Positions 36,301-47,876 of a stretch of DNA of 64,000 nt are shown here, piece by piece (the first letter of the stretch is position 1; each line of letters starts with the position of its first letter). Both the position numbers and the translations under genes were made by a program. Below the pieces are notes generated by a model. The model had not been told where the DNA came from. It saw only the letters and a program-made list of their open reading frames with translations, and did no database searches. This DNA is from Rotaria sp. Silwood1 (lineage: Eukaryota; Rotifera; Eurotatoria; Philodinida; Philodinidae). The stretch covers positions 740,508 through 804,507 of the forward strand of contig CAJNOP010000024.1 in the NCBI GenBank assembly GCA_905250075.1. Reading direction: 5' to 3'.

Positions 36301-38906
36301 GAGTCATCATCCATTGATCAGATCTTTCGATAATAGACAGAAGAGTAAAACTATTCGCACTTGTTATGAAAAAAAAAAGAAGAAGAAGAAGAAGGAAAAT
36401 CTCATTTTACAAATTGGAAAGGAGGTATGAGCGTGATCGAAATCATTAAAACGTCGCTTCATATATACATATTTATTTGATCATTCCATTTTTTTTTGTA
36501 TGTGTATATGTGTGTGGACATTGCGTGCTGTTGACTCAAGTAAACGAAGACGAAAAAGAAGCATTAACAGGAAATGAATGAATAAGAGAAAAAACGCAAT
36601 TCGATCACATCGTTAAAAGTGTATTGACCTTGAGAAAACAGCGTGTGAAGAGATCAGATTTTCTAAGCTTTTTTCTAAACATTGAATAGAAGAAAAAGAA
36701 AGAAAAAAAAAACTCATTCAACCTTCATATTGTCTATTTTCATTACTGATGAGACTCTCTGCATGACTCAAAAATATGTTCGACTATTTATTTTTCTTTT
36801 CACATATTACATAAAAACTATCTACGCTTCAATTACTGTCCATATGCTTGTCATTTCCTATCTTAGTTGACACCAAATGCTTATCACACGAACTACGAAT
36901 TTGTTTTGTTTTCTTTTTTACATATTCTGTCAAACTAATCACAATAAATGATCATTAACATTGCAATTAGATATTGATGAAATTCATGTATTATTATATT
37001 GCTTTAGGCATTGATTTTAGCAAATATTTGATTGTATTGATGGGAAATTTTTTTTCTTTTGTTTTTATTCATTTGCATATCTCGTTCAAGTTTATGAAAT
37101 TGTAATAAAATCAAAATGAACTACAGATGAAAAGCGGTATCATCAAGTGGAAATAAACCTTTTTTTTTTTGTTTCTGTTGATTGTCCTTCAGTTTGCGTG
37201 TGTTTGTGTGTGTGTGTATATATTATATATGTCTGGTTTTGACGACGAGATTAGGGAATTCTTGGTCTATGATGATCGACAGCTCCTGCTGTGAATACTT
37301 ATCGATTGAAAATATCAATTAGACTGACGCAAAAAAAAAACAGTTTGATGTGTTTTGCTTTTGATTTAAATCATAATATTTAGAAGTTAAGCTTTCCTAA
37401 TGATCTCCAGAGGGAGATGAACTTTTTTTTTGTTGGCTTCATACACACATACTTGACCGAATTTATGCTTTGGTTCATGTGTGTATGTGTGCAACGAAAC
37501 GTAATGAGGAAACGTTTCGAACGGTCAGCTAAGAGGAAAAAAGAGAATAATGGTTGGTTAAGTGTGACCAGCGAAAGGCGTATTAGCGTGATTGATATGT
37601 CAATGTACGTCTCTGATCATTCGACCAACGCAATTTGGCGCGTTTGAACAAGAAAATAAAAAAAAAAGAACACACACACACTTGTCAATCCTAAAGGATG
37701 AGGAACGAAGGAAACAAAATTTCAAAAGAAAAAAAAAAGATATTTTATATCTCTAAATTATCCGGAAAAATAAGATTAATTTAAAATTTAAATTTACGTT
37801 TCTTTTTTTTTTTTTTATTTTTGCCTTCAAATCTTTATCCTCAGGGATAATTTCACATTTCAATCTACACGTCACTAAGCTCTTACATATGTTATTACGA
37901 CAACTGGCAAATGAGCACGAATAAAATAAACCTTATTCTCCAAGGCATTCGACAATTGCTTTTTGATTATTCTATAACATGAAGAAATAAATTTTTATTG
38001 TCACACACATACACACACACACATTTAACTCAACTCATGCATTATCTTAAATGACTTTTTTAAAGCTTGTCTGTCCTACTGGCTAATTGCATACACAAGT
38101 CTTTTGCATCAAATCGTTTTTTCGGTTAGACACATAAATACGCGAGAAAAACATATACATACTTATTGATAACCGAGACTGAACAAGCGTGTGTAAATTG
38201 TACACGAAAGATTACTCAATCGATAATTGGGAATCCCATCTGGGACGAAGACGATAAAAAAAAAAGAAAAAGAAAATTCAATGTGTGAAATACAGTGACA
38301 ACAGCTCAATCGCTGCAATTCACTATTTACGCTTAATTCACATCTTTGTCGGTTAGTTTTGTTACTTATGTAATCAATTTGTTTCATACAGATCAAACTA
38401 TTTGGTTGTTTTTTTCTATCGGATGTGATATGCAAGAAAAATTTTCTATTTGAATTTAGCAAATACAAGACAAAATAATATTTCACATAATGATTTCCTG
38501 TATTATATTTGTTACATGAAAATGATTAGTTTTTGATTTGTTTTTTTTTTCTCTATATATCGTATCTAATTGTTCGATAAGTTCAACTTCTTTGTCTTTT
38601 TTGACAATTGATCAATGAAGTGCCATTTTTGACAACTAATTGATCAGTAGGTTCTTTTTTTTTTCGCTTAATACGAAAAGTTGTCATGAAGACAAGAACA
38701 TTTGTCTTATCCAATGACCGATAGTTAATCCGAGATAACTCTCTCTCTTGAACAACGGTCAAGAAATGACGCAAGTAAACCAATCGATTTCTTTAAAGAA
38801 ATGATGTCAATGTTTAACGATATCGGGTTGGTTGAATTTCGTAATCGAAAAGAAAAAAACGGGCGGCGGCGAGACGATAAACACGTAATCTCAAGGTCAA
38901 GGTGGA

Positions 38907-38990
38907 ACGAGAGAGAGAGCGAAAGAGTTGGATATAGAGAGAATTGTTTTTTTTTTCTTTCTCTCTCTCCCTCTCTCTCTTTCGCTAACA
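38907..38990. repeat. GA tract followed by CT tract upstream of the bZIP gene
   Basis: A purine tract (gagagagagagcgaaagag) is followed, about 40 bp on, by a pyrimidine tract (ctttctctctctccctctct...ctttcgct). The two are roughly complementary and end in gcgaaag / ctttcgc, so the block can form a hairpin or triplex-type structure. It lies about 350-430 bp upstream of the bZIP start codon. Confidence 0.6.
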
Positions 38991-39313
38991 ATTGATATCA
39001 GCAAAACTCTTAAGTTTAACGCAACACAATTGTTCAAGCACGCGCACATTGAGCAACAACAAGACAACAATAACAAAAATCACATAATTCTAAGTCAACG
39101 TCTGACGTAAGATACAAAAAAAAAGCTTGTAGATTATTTGTTTCGTAAGTAAACGAAAGAAACAAATATAATGTAAGTACAAATCATATTATATTTATCT
39201 ATGTATTCAATTCATCGATGTCAAATAACAAGGGGTGGTAAACTTATTTTCAAAAACAAACAAGAGTTTCTCAAAAACAAAAAACTTTCCTCTTCAATGT
39301 AGATTTTTTCTAT

Positions 39314-39320
39314 TTTTTAG
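39314..39320 (+). promoter_or_regulatory. Candidate spliced-leader or 5' UTR splice acceptor of the bZIP gene
   Basis: TTTTTAG at the end of a T-rich tract, 14 nt before the ATG at 39335. It could serve a spliced leader or a noncoding 5' exon in the long upstream region. Confidence 0.4.
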
Positions 39321-39334
39321 TTTAATCACCAATC

Positions 39335-39991
39335 ATGCACACAGCTACTGCTTATTCTCATCATCCAACCGGTTATCCATCATTTTTATCTTATGCACCA
39401 ACAACACAACGAAAATCTGATTATGGAATGTCACTTCATCATCCACATCATTATTTAAATGATTCAATTGGTACAAATACATCAACAAGTAGTCCATCAT
39501 CAAATAATAGTTCAGCACATTTATTATCCTATAGTGGTTATAGTACTGGTCTTGATTTATCATTTCATTCAAATAATCTTAAACGACCACGCAGTGATAT
39601 TGATGATGATGAAAATAATAATAATGATGATAGTCAAACATCACCATCACCATCAACATCTATTTTAGGCGATATAACATCAACGACAAATGGTCAAAAA
39701 ATTCTGCATATGAAACAAGATTATACACAAAATGAATTATGTCCATCATTACCATTTAAAAAACGTGCCCGTGCTGTACCACCTGAACAAAAAGATACGG
39801 CTTATTATGAAAAACGAGCACGTAATAATGAATCAGCTAAACGTTCACGTGATGCACGTCGTATTAAAGAACAACAAACACAACAACATTTAATATGTTT
39901 AGAACAAGAAAATAAACGTTTATCAATGGAAAATCAAGCACTTCGTTATCAACTTCATGCATTATGTGGTGTATCAAAACCATTACAATAA
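39335..39991 (+). CDS. bZIP transcription factor of the PAR/NFIL3 group
   Basis: Single exon, 218 residues. The C-terminal bZIP domain begins with the linker RAVPPEQKDTAYYEKRARNN, then the DNA-contact signature NNESAKRSRDARR (residues 164-176). This is closest to the NNxAAKRSRDARR of PAR factors (HLF, TEF, DBP) and the NNEAAKRSREKRR of NFIL3. Leucines at 189, 196, 203 and 210 form the zipper. The N-terminal half is Ser/Asn/His-rich with an acidic run (DDDENNNNDD) and no recognised domain. PAR/NFIL3 factors bind TTAYRTAA-type sites and act in circadian, metabolic or stress programmes in other animals; the role here is not shown. The zipper ends eight residues before the stop, so the domain is complete. 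I do not choose between HLF/TEF/DBP and NFIL3. Confidence 0.88.
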   Translation: MHTATAYSHHPTGYPSFLSYAPTTQRKSDYGMSLHHPHHYLNDSIGTNTSTSSPSSNNSSAHLLSYSGYSTGLDLSFHSNNLKRPRSDIDDDENNNNDDSQTSPSPSTSILGDITSTTNGQKILHMKQDYTQNELCPSLPFKKRARAVPPEQKDTAYYEKRARNNESAKRSRDARRIKEQQTQQHLICLEQENKRLSMENQALRYQLHALCGVSKPLQ

Positions 39992-40395
39992 GAAACAAAA
40001 AAAAATACTCATAAACAAACATTTTTTTTTCTATTTTTTTTTTTGTGTTTCAAACAAATTAAATAAATATATAGTTTATTACGTTATTCAATGGAAAGAA
40101 AACGGATTTGTCTCTATTGCCTGCAGGTAGTAATGAGCTCAAGTGGACAGTGCTCAGATAGCCTACTGTGTTTTCGAGTGCTTGAGACAAACAATACAAC
40201 TACATGACATCCTGTGGTGTTCAGTCATCCATCATCAGAAGTATGTGACATTTTTTTTTTATTCAGTAAAAAGAAAAAACAAAAAAAAAAATGACATGTT
40301 TTATGATCGATGTTTCAATTCATCTAATGCAGTCATATCATTTTCTAAACGAAAGAAAGGAAGAAATAAAAAAGAGAAAAGTATGAATCAATCAA
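39992..40395. other. Convergent 3' region between the bZIP gene and DDX24
   Basis: 404 bp with AATAAA at 40062-40067 for the plus-strand gene. A hairpin-like pair (ctcaag...cttgag) spans about 40138-40187. No coding sequence. Confidence 0.55.
40062..40067 (+). terminator. Poly(A) signal of the bZIP gene
   Basis: AATAAA 71 bp after the bZIP stop codon, following long T runs. Confidence 0.5.
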
Positions 40396-43300
40396 TCAAA
40401 TAAAAAAATTTTCTCTCTTACTTCGTCTTGATGCTAATTGATCAGGATCACCAAATAGAAGTGGATATGAACGACTTATATTCAATGATGATGAATATTT
40501 TAATGGTTGTTTTAATAAGAGATCAAGTTCATTACGTAATTGAATTTCTTTTTTTTGTATATCTTTTGTATTTGCTGTTTTAGCTTTTTCAATATCTCTA
40601 TAATTTATTCAAATTTTATAAAATAAAAAAAAGATATTGAAATTTTCTCGTTACCGAATGTTATCATCTAATTCAATATCTAATTCTTTAGCTGCTTTAT
40701 GATACCAATTTGTTTCATTTGCAACTTTAGCAACTTGATGATGTAGTTTAGATATTTCAGATGCAAGACGAACACGTCTTTTTAAATTTGATAAATATGT
40801 TATATCAATCGGAAATGTTTGAAGATCTTCATCTAAGGAGAGAGAGAGAGAAAGAGAAAAAATAAAAAAAAAAAAATTTTGAAATTGTTTACTTCGATTG
40901 AGTGTTTTAATAATTTTTCGATAGAGAAATAATTCTTCTGGACAAATGAACATTACACTCAAACCTTCACGTTCAGCACGAGCTGTTCGACCACTACGAT
41001 GAATGTAAAGCTATTAAAAAAATAAAACAAATGTCGATATACAATGCATTGCAATTCAATTTTCTCCCATTGAACTTTCTACTTTAAACTATTATAGTTT
41101 ACTTCTTTTGTTTTAGATTATAGATGTAGAATGAAAAAGTACAGATTTCACTGCATCCCATGATAGATTTATCATTAATAACAAATGAAAATCAAACAAC
41201 GAGAATACATCAGAAAAAAAGATGATATTGTTTTTTTTACACTACAAACTGCAGTAAGAGTAAATCGAATTTTCATCTTTCCATTGTTTTTGTACATACT
41301 CATGGACATAAGTTGGTTCTTATTGAGATCAACAAGAGAAGGTTTCGAAGAGATAAATTGTTTTTAAATTGAAACTATATTCAATCGATCGAGTGTAATA
41401 AGTAAGTAATTATTTCTGTGTGATTCGAACTACTGGATCTTTGCTACTAAGATATCAAATTGTTAGTAGGTTTTTTCTGTAGAATCCTAGTTTTCAAGCA
41501 AAGTGATATTTTGAAATTTCAACCTAAAATTTTTACCTATATAAAATGACTGATTAGACTAGTTTGTAGAAAAATTCTGAAACTTTTTTCTAGAACTTAG
41601 TCTTATTGGCATCTTTATTTGAGTAAAATTTTGGACCGAAATTCAAACGTATGCTTTTGCTTAAAAAAACTAGAACCCTACAGGGAAACGTCATGAAACA
41701 TTCGAAACTTCAGAAATAAAAATTCAAAAGTTTCAACAACTCTAGGATATTTACAGTCATTCACTAGACCCTATCGATATAATATAGTTCTAGTTCGAAA
41801 ACAATTTACCACTTGGAGATCTTTTCTCGTCAGTAGTTTAACTGGTAGAGTACATCAAAGAGGTCAATATCTACACTGAATGGATATTGCATATATTAAA
41901 TAAATATTACCATTTGACAATCTAGTTTGGTATTCATTTAAGAAATGCATGTCGAAACTATTATTCAATCATAAAAATAGCAAAAACAAATCTTCCATCT
42001 CAACTTTCGTACACTGTTTTATATTCCAGATGAAATACTTATTGTATTGAAAAGAAAGTGTTATCTTTTTTTTTTCTGATGTATTTTTTTGTTGTTTGAT
42101 TGTTATGTGTTAGTTATGATTAAGATTTCATGCAATACAATAAAGTTTGTACTATCTTGATATATATCAATTATCGAAAAAAAAGAAGAAGCAAACTATA
42201 ACAGGCTAAAGTAGGAAATATAATGAGAGGAAATTTAATTAAAATGAATTATAATTTACTTCTGTTGATCTTGGTACTTGATAATGAATAATATGTTTTA
42301 TATTTGGAATATCTAAACCACGTGCTGCTACATCTGTAGCAACTAATAATCCATTATCGGAATCTATTTATTCAAAATTAATATCAAATGATCAAATTTT
42401 AAGCGTGTAAATATTTACTAGAAAATTTTTCTAAATTCGTTAAACGTTGTTTTTGTTCCATTTGTGCGTGTAATGGTAAAGGATTTCTTTTTAAGATAGC
42501 TAAAATTGATTGTAATCGTTTAATACAATCAATACTATTTGTAAATATTAATGTTCGACCGGGATATAATGTTAGAAAATAATATAAATATAAATCCTAG
42601 GAAAAAAAAGTTTTTTTTTTTTCTTTTGTTTTTGTTTTTTGAGAAAACAAACTTTATCTTCTAATGAACAATTAACACGAGCTTCAGTTAATGTTTCAGC
42701 TGTACCAAATTCTTTTGTTAAATCAATTATTTTAGGTTTAGCACTCATACCAACAGCGGAAATTAATGTAGCTAAAAGATTATAAGATAAAAAAAGAAAA
42801 AGAAATGAGAGAATTAAATTAATTGTAAACAAACCAAGTTTATCTTGATTATCTTCTTTTTTCTTTTTATTTTTTTGTTTTTTCTTTTCGTTATCAATAC
42901 TCGATTGTAACATAAGTGTTGCCGAGAAAACAAATTTTTGTCGTATTTGATTATTATCATCCCTAAATTAATTAAAAAGATAAAGAAATGAACAAAAACA
43001 AAGAAAAATCAATATTACTTATTGATTAAATTAAGAATTTTTTCTAATTCTTCAAAATGTCCTTTTTCAATCATTCGATCAGTTTCATCAATTGCTAAAA
43101 ATCGAAGATTTGACATATCAATAATATGTTCATTATTCTAAAAAAAAATTTTAGATTAGAAAAAAAACAAAACAAAACAAATTGGATTTCTTTAGAATAT
43201 TTTACTTCTTGTAATAATTCCCAAAATCGACCAGGTGTTGCAACAATGATTTCAGGTTTTTGTGATAATAAACGTTCTTGTTTTTGTGTTGACATACCAC

Positions 43301-43547
43301 CGACAACGACAGCAGTCTAGATTAATTTCAAATAGATAAAAAAAACGATTACATATTTTTGTTTTTTGGGTTGAATGATATTTTTTATACTTTGAATTTT
43401 GTATAACGACAAGCAGTTTGAATATGAGATTTGATTTGAACAGCTAATTCACGTGTTGGTGTAAGAATCAAACTTGTGAATTGTCCATAGGACATCTAAA
43501 AAAATCATTTTATTATATTAATCAGTTAAGGACAGGACACATATATG

Positions 43548-43580
<33 letters not shown>

Positions 43581-45188
43581 TTTTGAATTAACTTCTAATT
43601 GATTTTCGCATACTCCGTATGATCTGCAATAGCACACAAAACGTCATTCTGCTACACTGCCATCCGCGTTATAAAGGTGCAGCTTACGAGAAGATCTGTA
43701 ATCACTTATACGTCCAAGATTATCATACTCGAAAATCATTTTAGGCATATTTTTGATATCAATGTCGATAAATATATTCTACCAAGACTTCGAAAGTTTT
43801 CTTTCTTTTTTACAAGTAATCTTATGCAAAGAACGTCACAGGGCACCCAAGTTACTTTATGAACTGTGATTCATAAATGTTCTGGTCTATTAGTAAAGTT
43901 TGTTGTGATTTTCCATTATGATCAATAGTAATCAGCAGACTAAATGCTATATTAAAAAGTATTAATACTATATGGAAAGATTATTTAGTTCAGCTAGATT
44001 GACAGTTACTCAGAGACAAACATGATTATCACCAAGTCAAATTGATAACATATTATTTATTTATTCAAATGACAAATTTTCTTTTTGTTTGTTTTATTAT
44101 TATTTGCTTCACCCTATAGATTTCAAGTGTTTCTTTCATTGTTCATTTCATGTATACTGGGAAATATATGATGAGGTTTATAAATAATTTTTGTATAAAT
44201 CTATAATATTTAACATTGTACTCCCAGATACAAACAACTTGATATTCTTGATAAAAATACAAAGAAAAAATCGTCCTGCGAAACAAAACGACTAAGTCAT
44301 AATGTTCTGTAAATTGTGAGACAGCATAAAGGAAAACTTTCTCAAGAGATTAATTTATTTGAAATAATAAGTTGAACTTACTTCATTATTTTCTAATAAT
44401 TTACTCATATGAGTAAGAATTGGAATAGCAAAAGCTAATGTTTTTCCACTGCCCTAATTTATGAGAAGAGAATATATATTTTTTTTAAAGTTAAAAACAA
44501 AGAAATGAATTTACTGTTTCAGCAGCACCAATAATATCTAAACGATCACGGATAGCAGTAGGTAAAGTAAGACGTTGTATTGGAGTTGGATCAAAAAATT
44601 TTTGTTCCAATAATGAACGAATGATATTTTCCGAGACATAAAGATCCGACCAAACTTTTTTAGCTATTTCTATGTTTATTTTAATATTTAGTAAACAATA
44701 TGGAAAGAAATATTTTTTCTTACCAATAGAATCGTTATTTGTAGTTGTTTCAACTTCATCTTTATTATTTTCATTAGTTATTTGAAGTGTTGATGTCATA
44801 TGAGTTTCATTTGAACGTTTCTTTTTCTTTGTTTTAACTTCTAAATAAATATTTATATATATATAGATATATATTTTTTTATTAAAGATTGAACTATTTG
44901 ATAAAAATTTAAATTATGTTTTACTTTTAATAGGCGTTTCAATTTCTTGTTCTGTTTCAATTGCATCAAGTTTTCGTTTTTTCTTTTTCTTTTTTTTCTT
45001 CTTATTTAATTGAATATCTTCATGATTCTTAACAAAGAAAATCATAGAGATATTTTATTTTAAAGTAATTTGAGTAGGTATACCTCATCATCTGTTGCGG
45101 ATATTTCACGCCAACAAATGAAACCCATACCACGCATCTTATCATAATTAGGTGCCATGTCATGATCATCATCATCATAGTCAGACAT
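40396..45188 (-). CDS. DDX24: ATP-dependent RNA helicase DDX24 (Mak5 homologue)
   Basis: Fifteen exons: 45084-45188, 44925-45027, 44724-44840, 44515-44669, 44382-44453, 43391-43495, 43206-43316, 43019-43137, 42835-42962, 42653-42771, 42419-42596, 42260-42363, 40893-41010, 40655-40832, 40396-40597. They close in frame to 637 residues. Helicase motifs in order: Q motif [11 protein letters not shown], motif [35 protein letters not shown], motif II DETD (residues 273-276, codons 43078-43089), [34 protein letters not shown] and [33 protein letters not shown] and [13 protein letters not shown] identify DDX24, a nucleolar helicase of large-subunit ribosome assembly. Motif II is DETD where human DDX24 has DEAD. 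The long acidic insert of vertebrate DDX24 after motif I is absent. The N-terminus has a Lys run resembling a nucleolar signal. The ATG follows CTCCAG directly. Confidence 0.94.
41011..42259. other. DDX24 intron 12, 1.25 kb
   Basis: Long intron between the VPRSTE and [11 protein letters not shown] exons. Contains the foldback at 41470-41690 and otherwise nothing recognised. A Pol III A-box-like string near 41838-41850 has no partner B box. Confidence 0.6.
41470..41690. repeat. Foldback element in DDX24 intron 12
   Basis: Two arms of about 108 bp meet near 41580. ctgtagaatcctagtttt (about 41477) pairs with aaaaaactagaaccctacag (about 41664-41683). caacctaaaattttta pairs with gtaaaattttggaccg, and gattagactagtttgtagaaa pairs with ttctagaacttagtcttat. 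The arms are about three-quarters complementary by eye. No coding capacity. Confidence 0.65.
43496..44381. other. DDX24 intron 5 with TA/GT microsatellite
   Basis: 886-bp intron. A (TA)n run followed by (GT)n occupies about 43541-43580. The rest is AT-rich without a recognised element. Confidence 0.6.
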
Positions 45189-47876
45189 CTGGAGAATTAA
45201 ATAAAAGAAAAAGAAAATCAATTAAGGAAACAATCGTAGCAATTGTTTTTGCTATTCTGGAACACTTTTCATTTAATATGAAAAAAATCGATTAGTACAA
45301 AAAAAAAGTTATGCAAAAAAGTTTGATTGTTCATTCGTATAGTGCAATCGATTCGTGTGAATCGTTGATTTGAACTAAAAAAAAAAACAAAAAGTTAATG
45401 TTTTTGAGGAATTTTATAGGTTGTATGTATGACATATATATTCAAGAAAAAAAAAAGAGAGACAAAATTTATCTTCCTTATGAAATCGACTTATGTAATC
45501 TAATAACTTTGTATGGTACTATAAGATACGATGATCATTTAAGTTCCAATCATATAATTTTGTCTTATGCTATTTCTTATATGTATCTTTAAAACTTTGT
45601 CAGTATCAATGAATACCTATAATAATAAAATTGTGTTTATTATTCTCTGTGATAAGTACTGTTGATTGGAAAAGAATAATTCTATTAGCTTTAATTTTTA
45701 TAGGTTAACAATCTATCTTTACGGTTTTCGAACATTTCTTTGGGTGGTTACTTTATTTCTATCATTATTCGAATAAATTACATTAATCTTGTTTTTTTGC
45801 TTTCTTTGATGATCAAGATCTTGTCAACAATAATGTTAAACAATATGCAAAATTTGTCTCTCTTATTGAAATCTTTGTAAATGTTTTCAAATAGCTTTGT
45901 TTAGAACTTTGAAAATATTGAATATTCGAAAGACAAATTTACTAGTTTCTCATTAGAATTATAAACATACCTTTGATTAAAAAACAAAAAAATTAATGCA
46001 TATGGTAAGTATTTTACGAGTTTATATTGATGGTGCTATTTCATGTTCTTATGTTGACAAATATATATACAATAGTTTTGATTTTGATAGTTCATAATGA
46101 TCTCGATGTTCATTTCATTAAAACGATTCTTTCAATTATGAAAACACTGAATAATATACTTTAACAAGATTTAATATTATTTTTTCTTATGATTAATCTG
46201 AACCAATAATTGCTAATTATTTGAATTTTGAAATAGATATTATAGGATATGATTACTATCAGAAAGTGCTGCCTAACAATGAAGATTTTTAAATATTAAA
46301 AGAAAAAACTTATGGAAGTTGTTATAATAAAATTTACTTATTTAAACTTTTTCCTTGATTATCTAATAGAAATGATTATATCTCAAAACTTGCCGAAAAA
46401 AAGACTTCAGTTTTACTTTCGAAAAACTCTATGCTAATAAAGTCAAATATTTTTATAACATACCATATTGAATAGTTCTTATTCTAAGTAGTTAAAATAT
46501 TTCATTCGTACTTGATCTAAATAAAAAGAAAAAAAAATATAAGCAAGTTTATATAACAAGATTCTATCAGCTATTCTATTGAAGAAGAATGTGTTTTTCG
46601 GAATAGGTAGTTTTATTGAATTCAGGCTCGTATAACCAAATACTATATCAAACATTTGCTCGGACAATTACAGATTTATCATCCGTAGATTGTCAGTCTG
46701 AGAATAGCCAATCGCTGAAGTACCGAACTATCGTGGGTTAACTATCAATACCACAATCATTGAGCTGTTATATTGTTCGACACATATTCACTAAATACTG
46801 AATGTAAACATCAGGTCATCAGCTATGAAATTACACTGGATAAGTCACTAACGACTATTTATCTCGAATCATCCTTCCAACAGCATGCTGACTACGCTGT
46901 GGAATGCACCTGTTCTTGTGATTAGTTAGTGTGTGAGAAGTTTAAAACGTTGAATGAAAAAACTCTGCTTCTAGCTAGCCTTCTATAAAGAGTTAGAACT
47001 ATACATAGTTATAGAGAAGATATTGCGCTATTGAATCTGTCACTATAGAGGACTCTATATCGCAAGGTAGTTCAAAGGCAGGGATATTCTTTTTCTATCT
47101 AACCAATGGTATAGCACACATTATACCGAATGGTCTACCGGTAGTTTTTGTTCACTTCGAATCGTATGAATTGCTATATAGTTTACAATGGAATGTTGAG
47201 CTTTCTTGAGTAGACTTTACATAATTATATTAAAATCAAAAACATGCTTGGTCTCTCACCAGTTATACATTTATCTTTGATTAATTTAAACTTCTTCAAA
47301 TATCTAATTAATATAATGTAAACTGGTCTGATAAATATTTATCCGAGTATTCGACAAACATAACATCGATATTTCACGTTCATAGTGAAATTTCTATTGT
47401 TCATATTTTCTTAATTATTGCTCAGAATAAGTTGAATAATTATAAATCAATTTCTACAGAAAACAAAATCAATGAGTATAAACAAATATGTTGTTTTTTT
47501 TTTCAAATGTTAATGATATTATGAATAAAAGAATGCAATAAATTTGTGTTCCATATTTAATGTTGCGAAAGAATTTAGTGTTTTATACATAATAACAAAT
47601 TAGAGAATTTGATGAAATAAATAAATGAATGAATAAGAACGAAAAATGTTAAGATGAAAAAAAAAACGAAGCACATCGTTTCGAAAGTGAGATTTCGAAG
47701 AAAGAAAAAAAAAACAGAGAGAAACAGATCAAGATGACAGTACAGACAATCAGTTGTGCACATACACACATGCAAATAGAAAATATGTTTATTAGTCAAA
47801 GACATACGAATAAAACCGGAGAAAAAAAAAACTACAGTTTCTATGTTTTTTATTTTCATCTGTATTCTTTTGTTGT
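45189..47876. other. Intergenic region between DDX24 and MON2
   Basis: 2.7 kb containing the DDX24 5' end and the MON2 3' end. On the minus strand CTCCAG (45189-45194) touches the DDX24 ATG and is a candidate trans-splice acceptor. A MON2 poly(A) signal (AATAAA on the minus strand, 47849-47854) lies 23 bp past its stop. A somewhat more GC-rich block at about 46680-47200 has no recognised coding content and may be an old transposon fragment. Confidence 0.5.

Larger units (their letters stand above)
30350..39334. other. Nine-kilobase gene-poor region upstream of the bZIP gene
   Basis: AT-rich sequence with no protein family recognised on either strand. The short open frames at 30.8-31.2, 36.7, 37.4 and 38.2-39.1 kb lack any motif and their composition follows local simple repeats. 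Simple tracts: (AGA)n near 36377-36397, (GT)n near 37196-37232, (AC)n near 37670 and 38001-38026, and GA/CT tracts at 38907-38990. In a window otherwise dense with genes, this empty stretch before a transcription-factor gene may hold its regulatory DNA. It could instead hide lineage-specific exons or noncoding RNA that I cannot see. Confidence 0.5.

Noticed and set aside
37417..37647. 76-codon open frame in the gene-poor region
   Set aside because: No motif, no splice partners, and composition follows the local T-rich and GT-rich sequence.
41830..41880. tRNA- or SINE-like A box (tagtttaactgg)
   Set aside because: No B box at the right distance, no cloverleaf and no 3' end.
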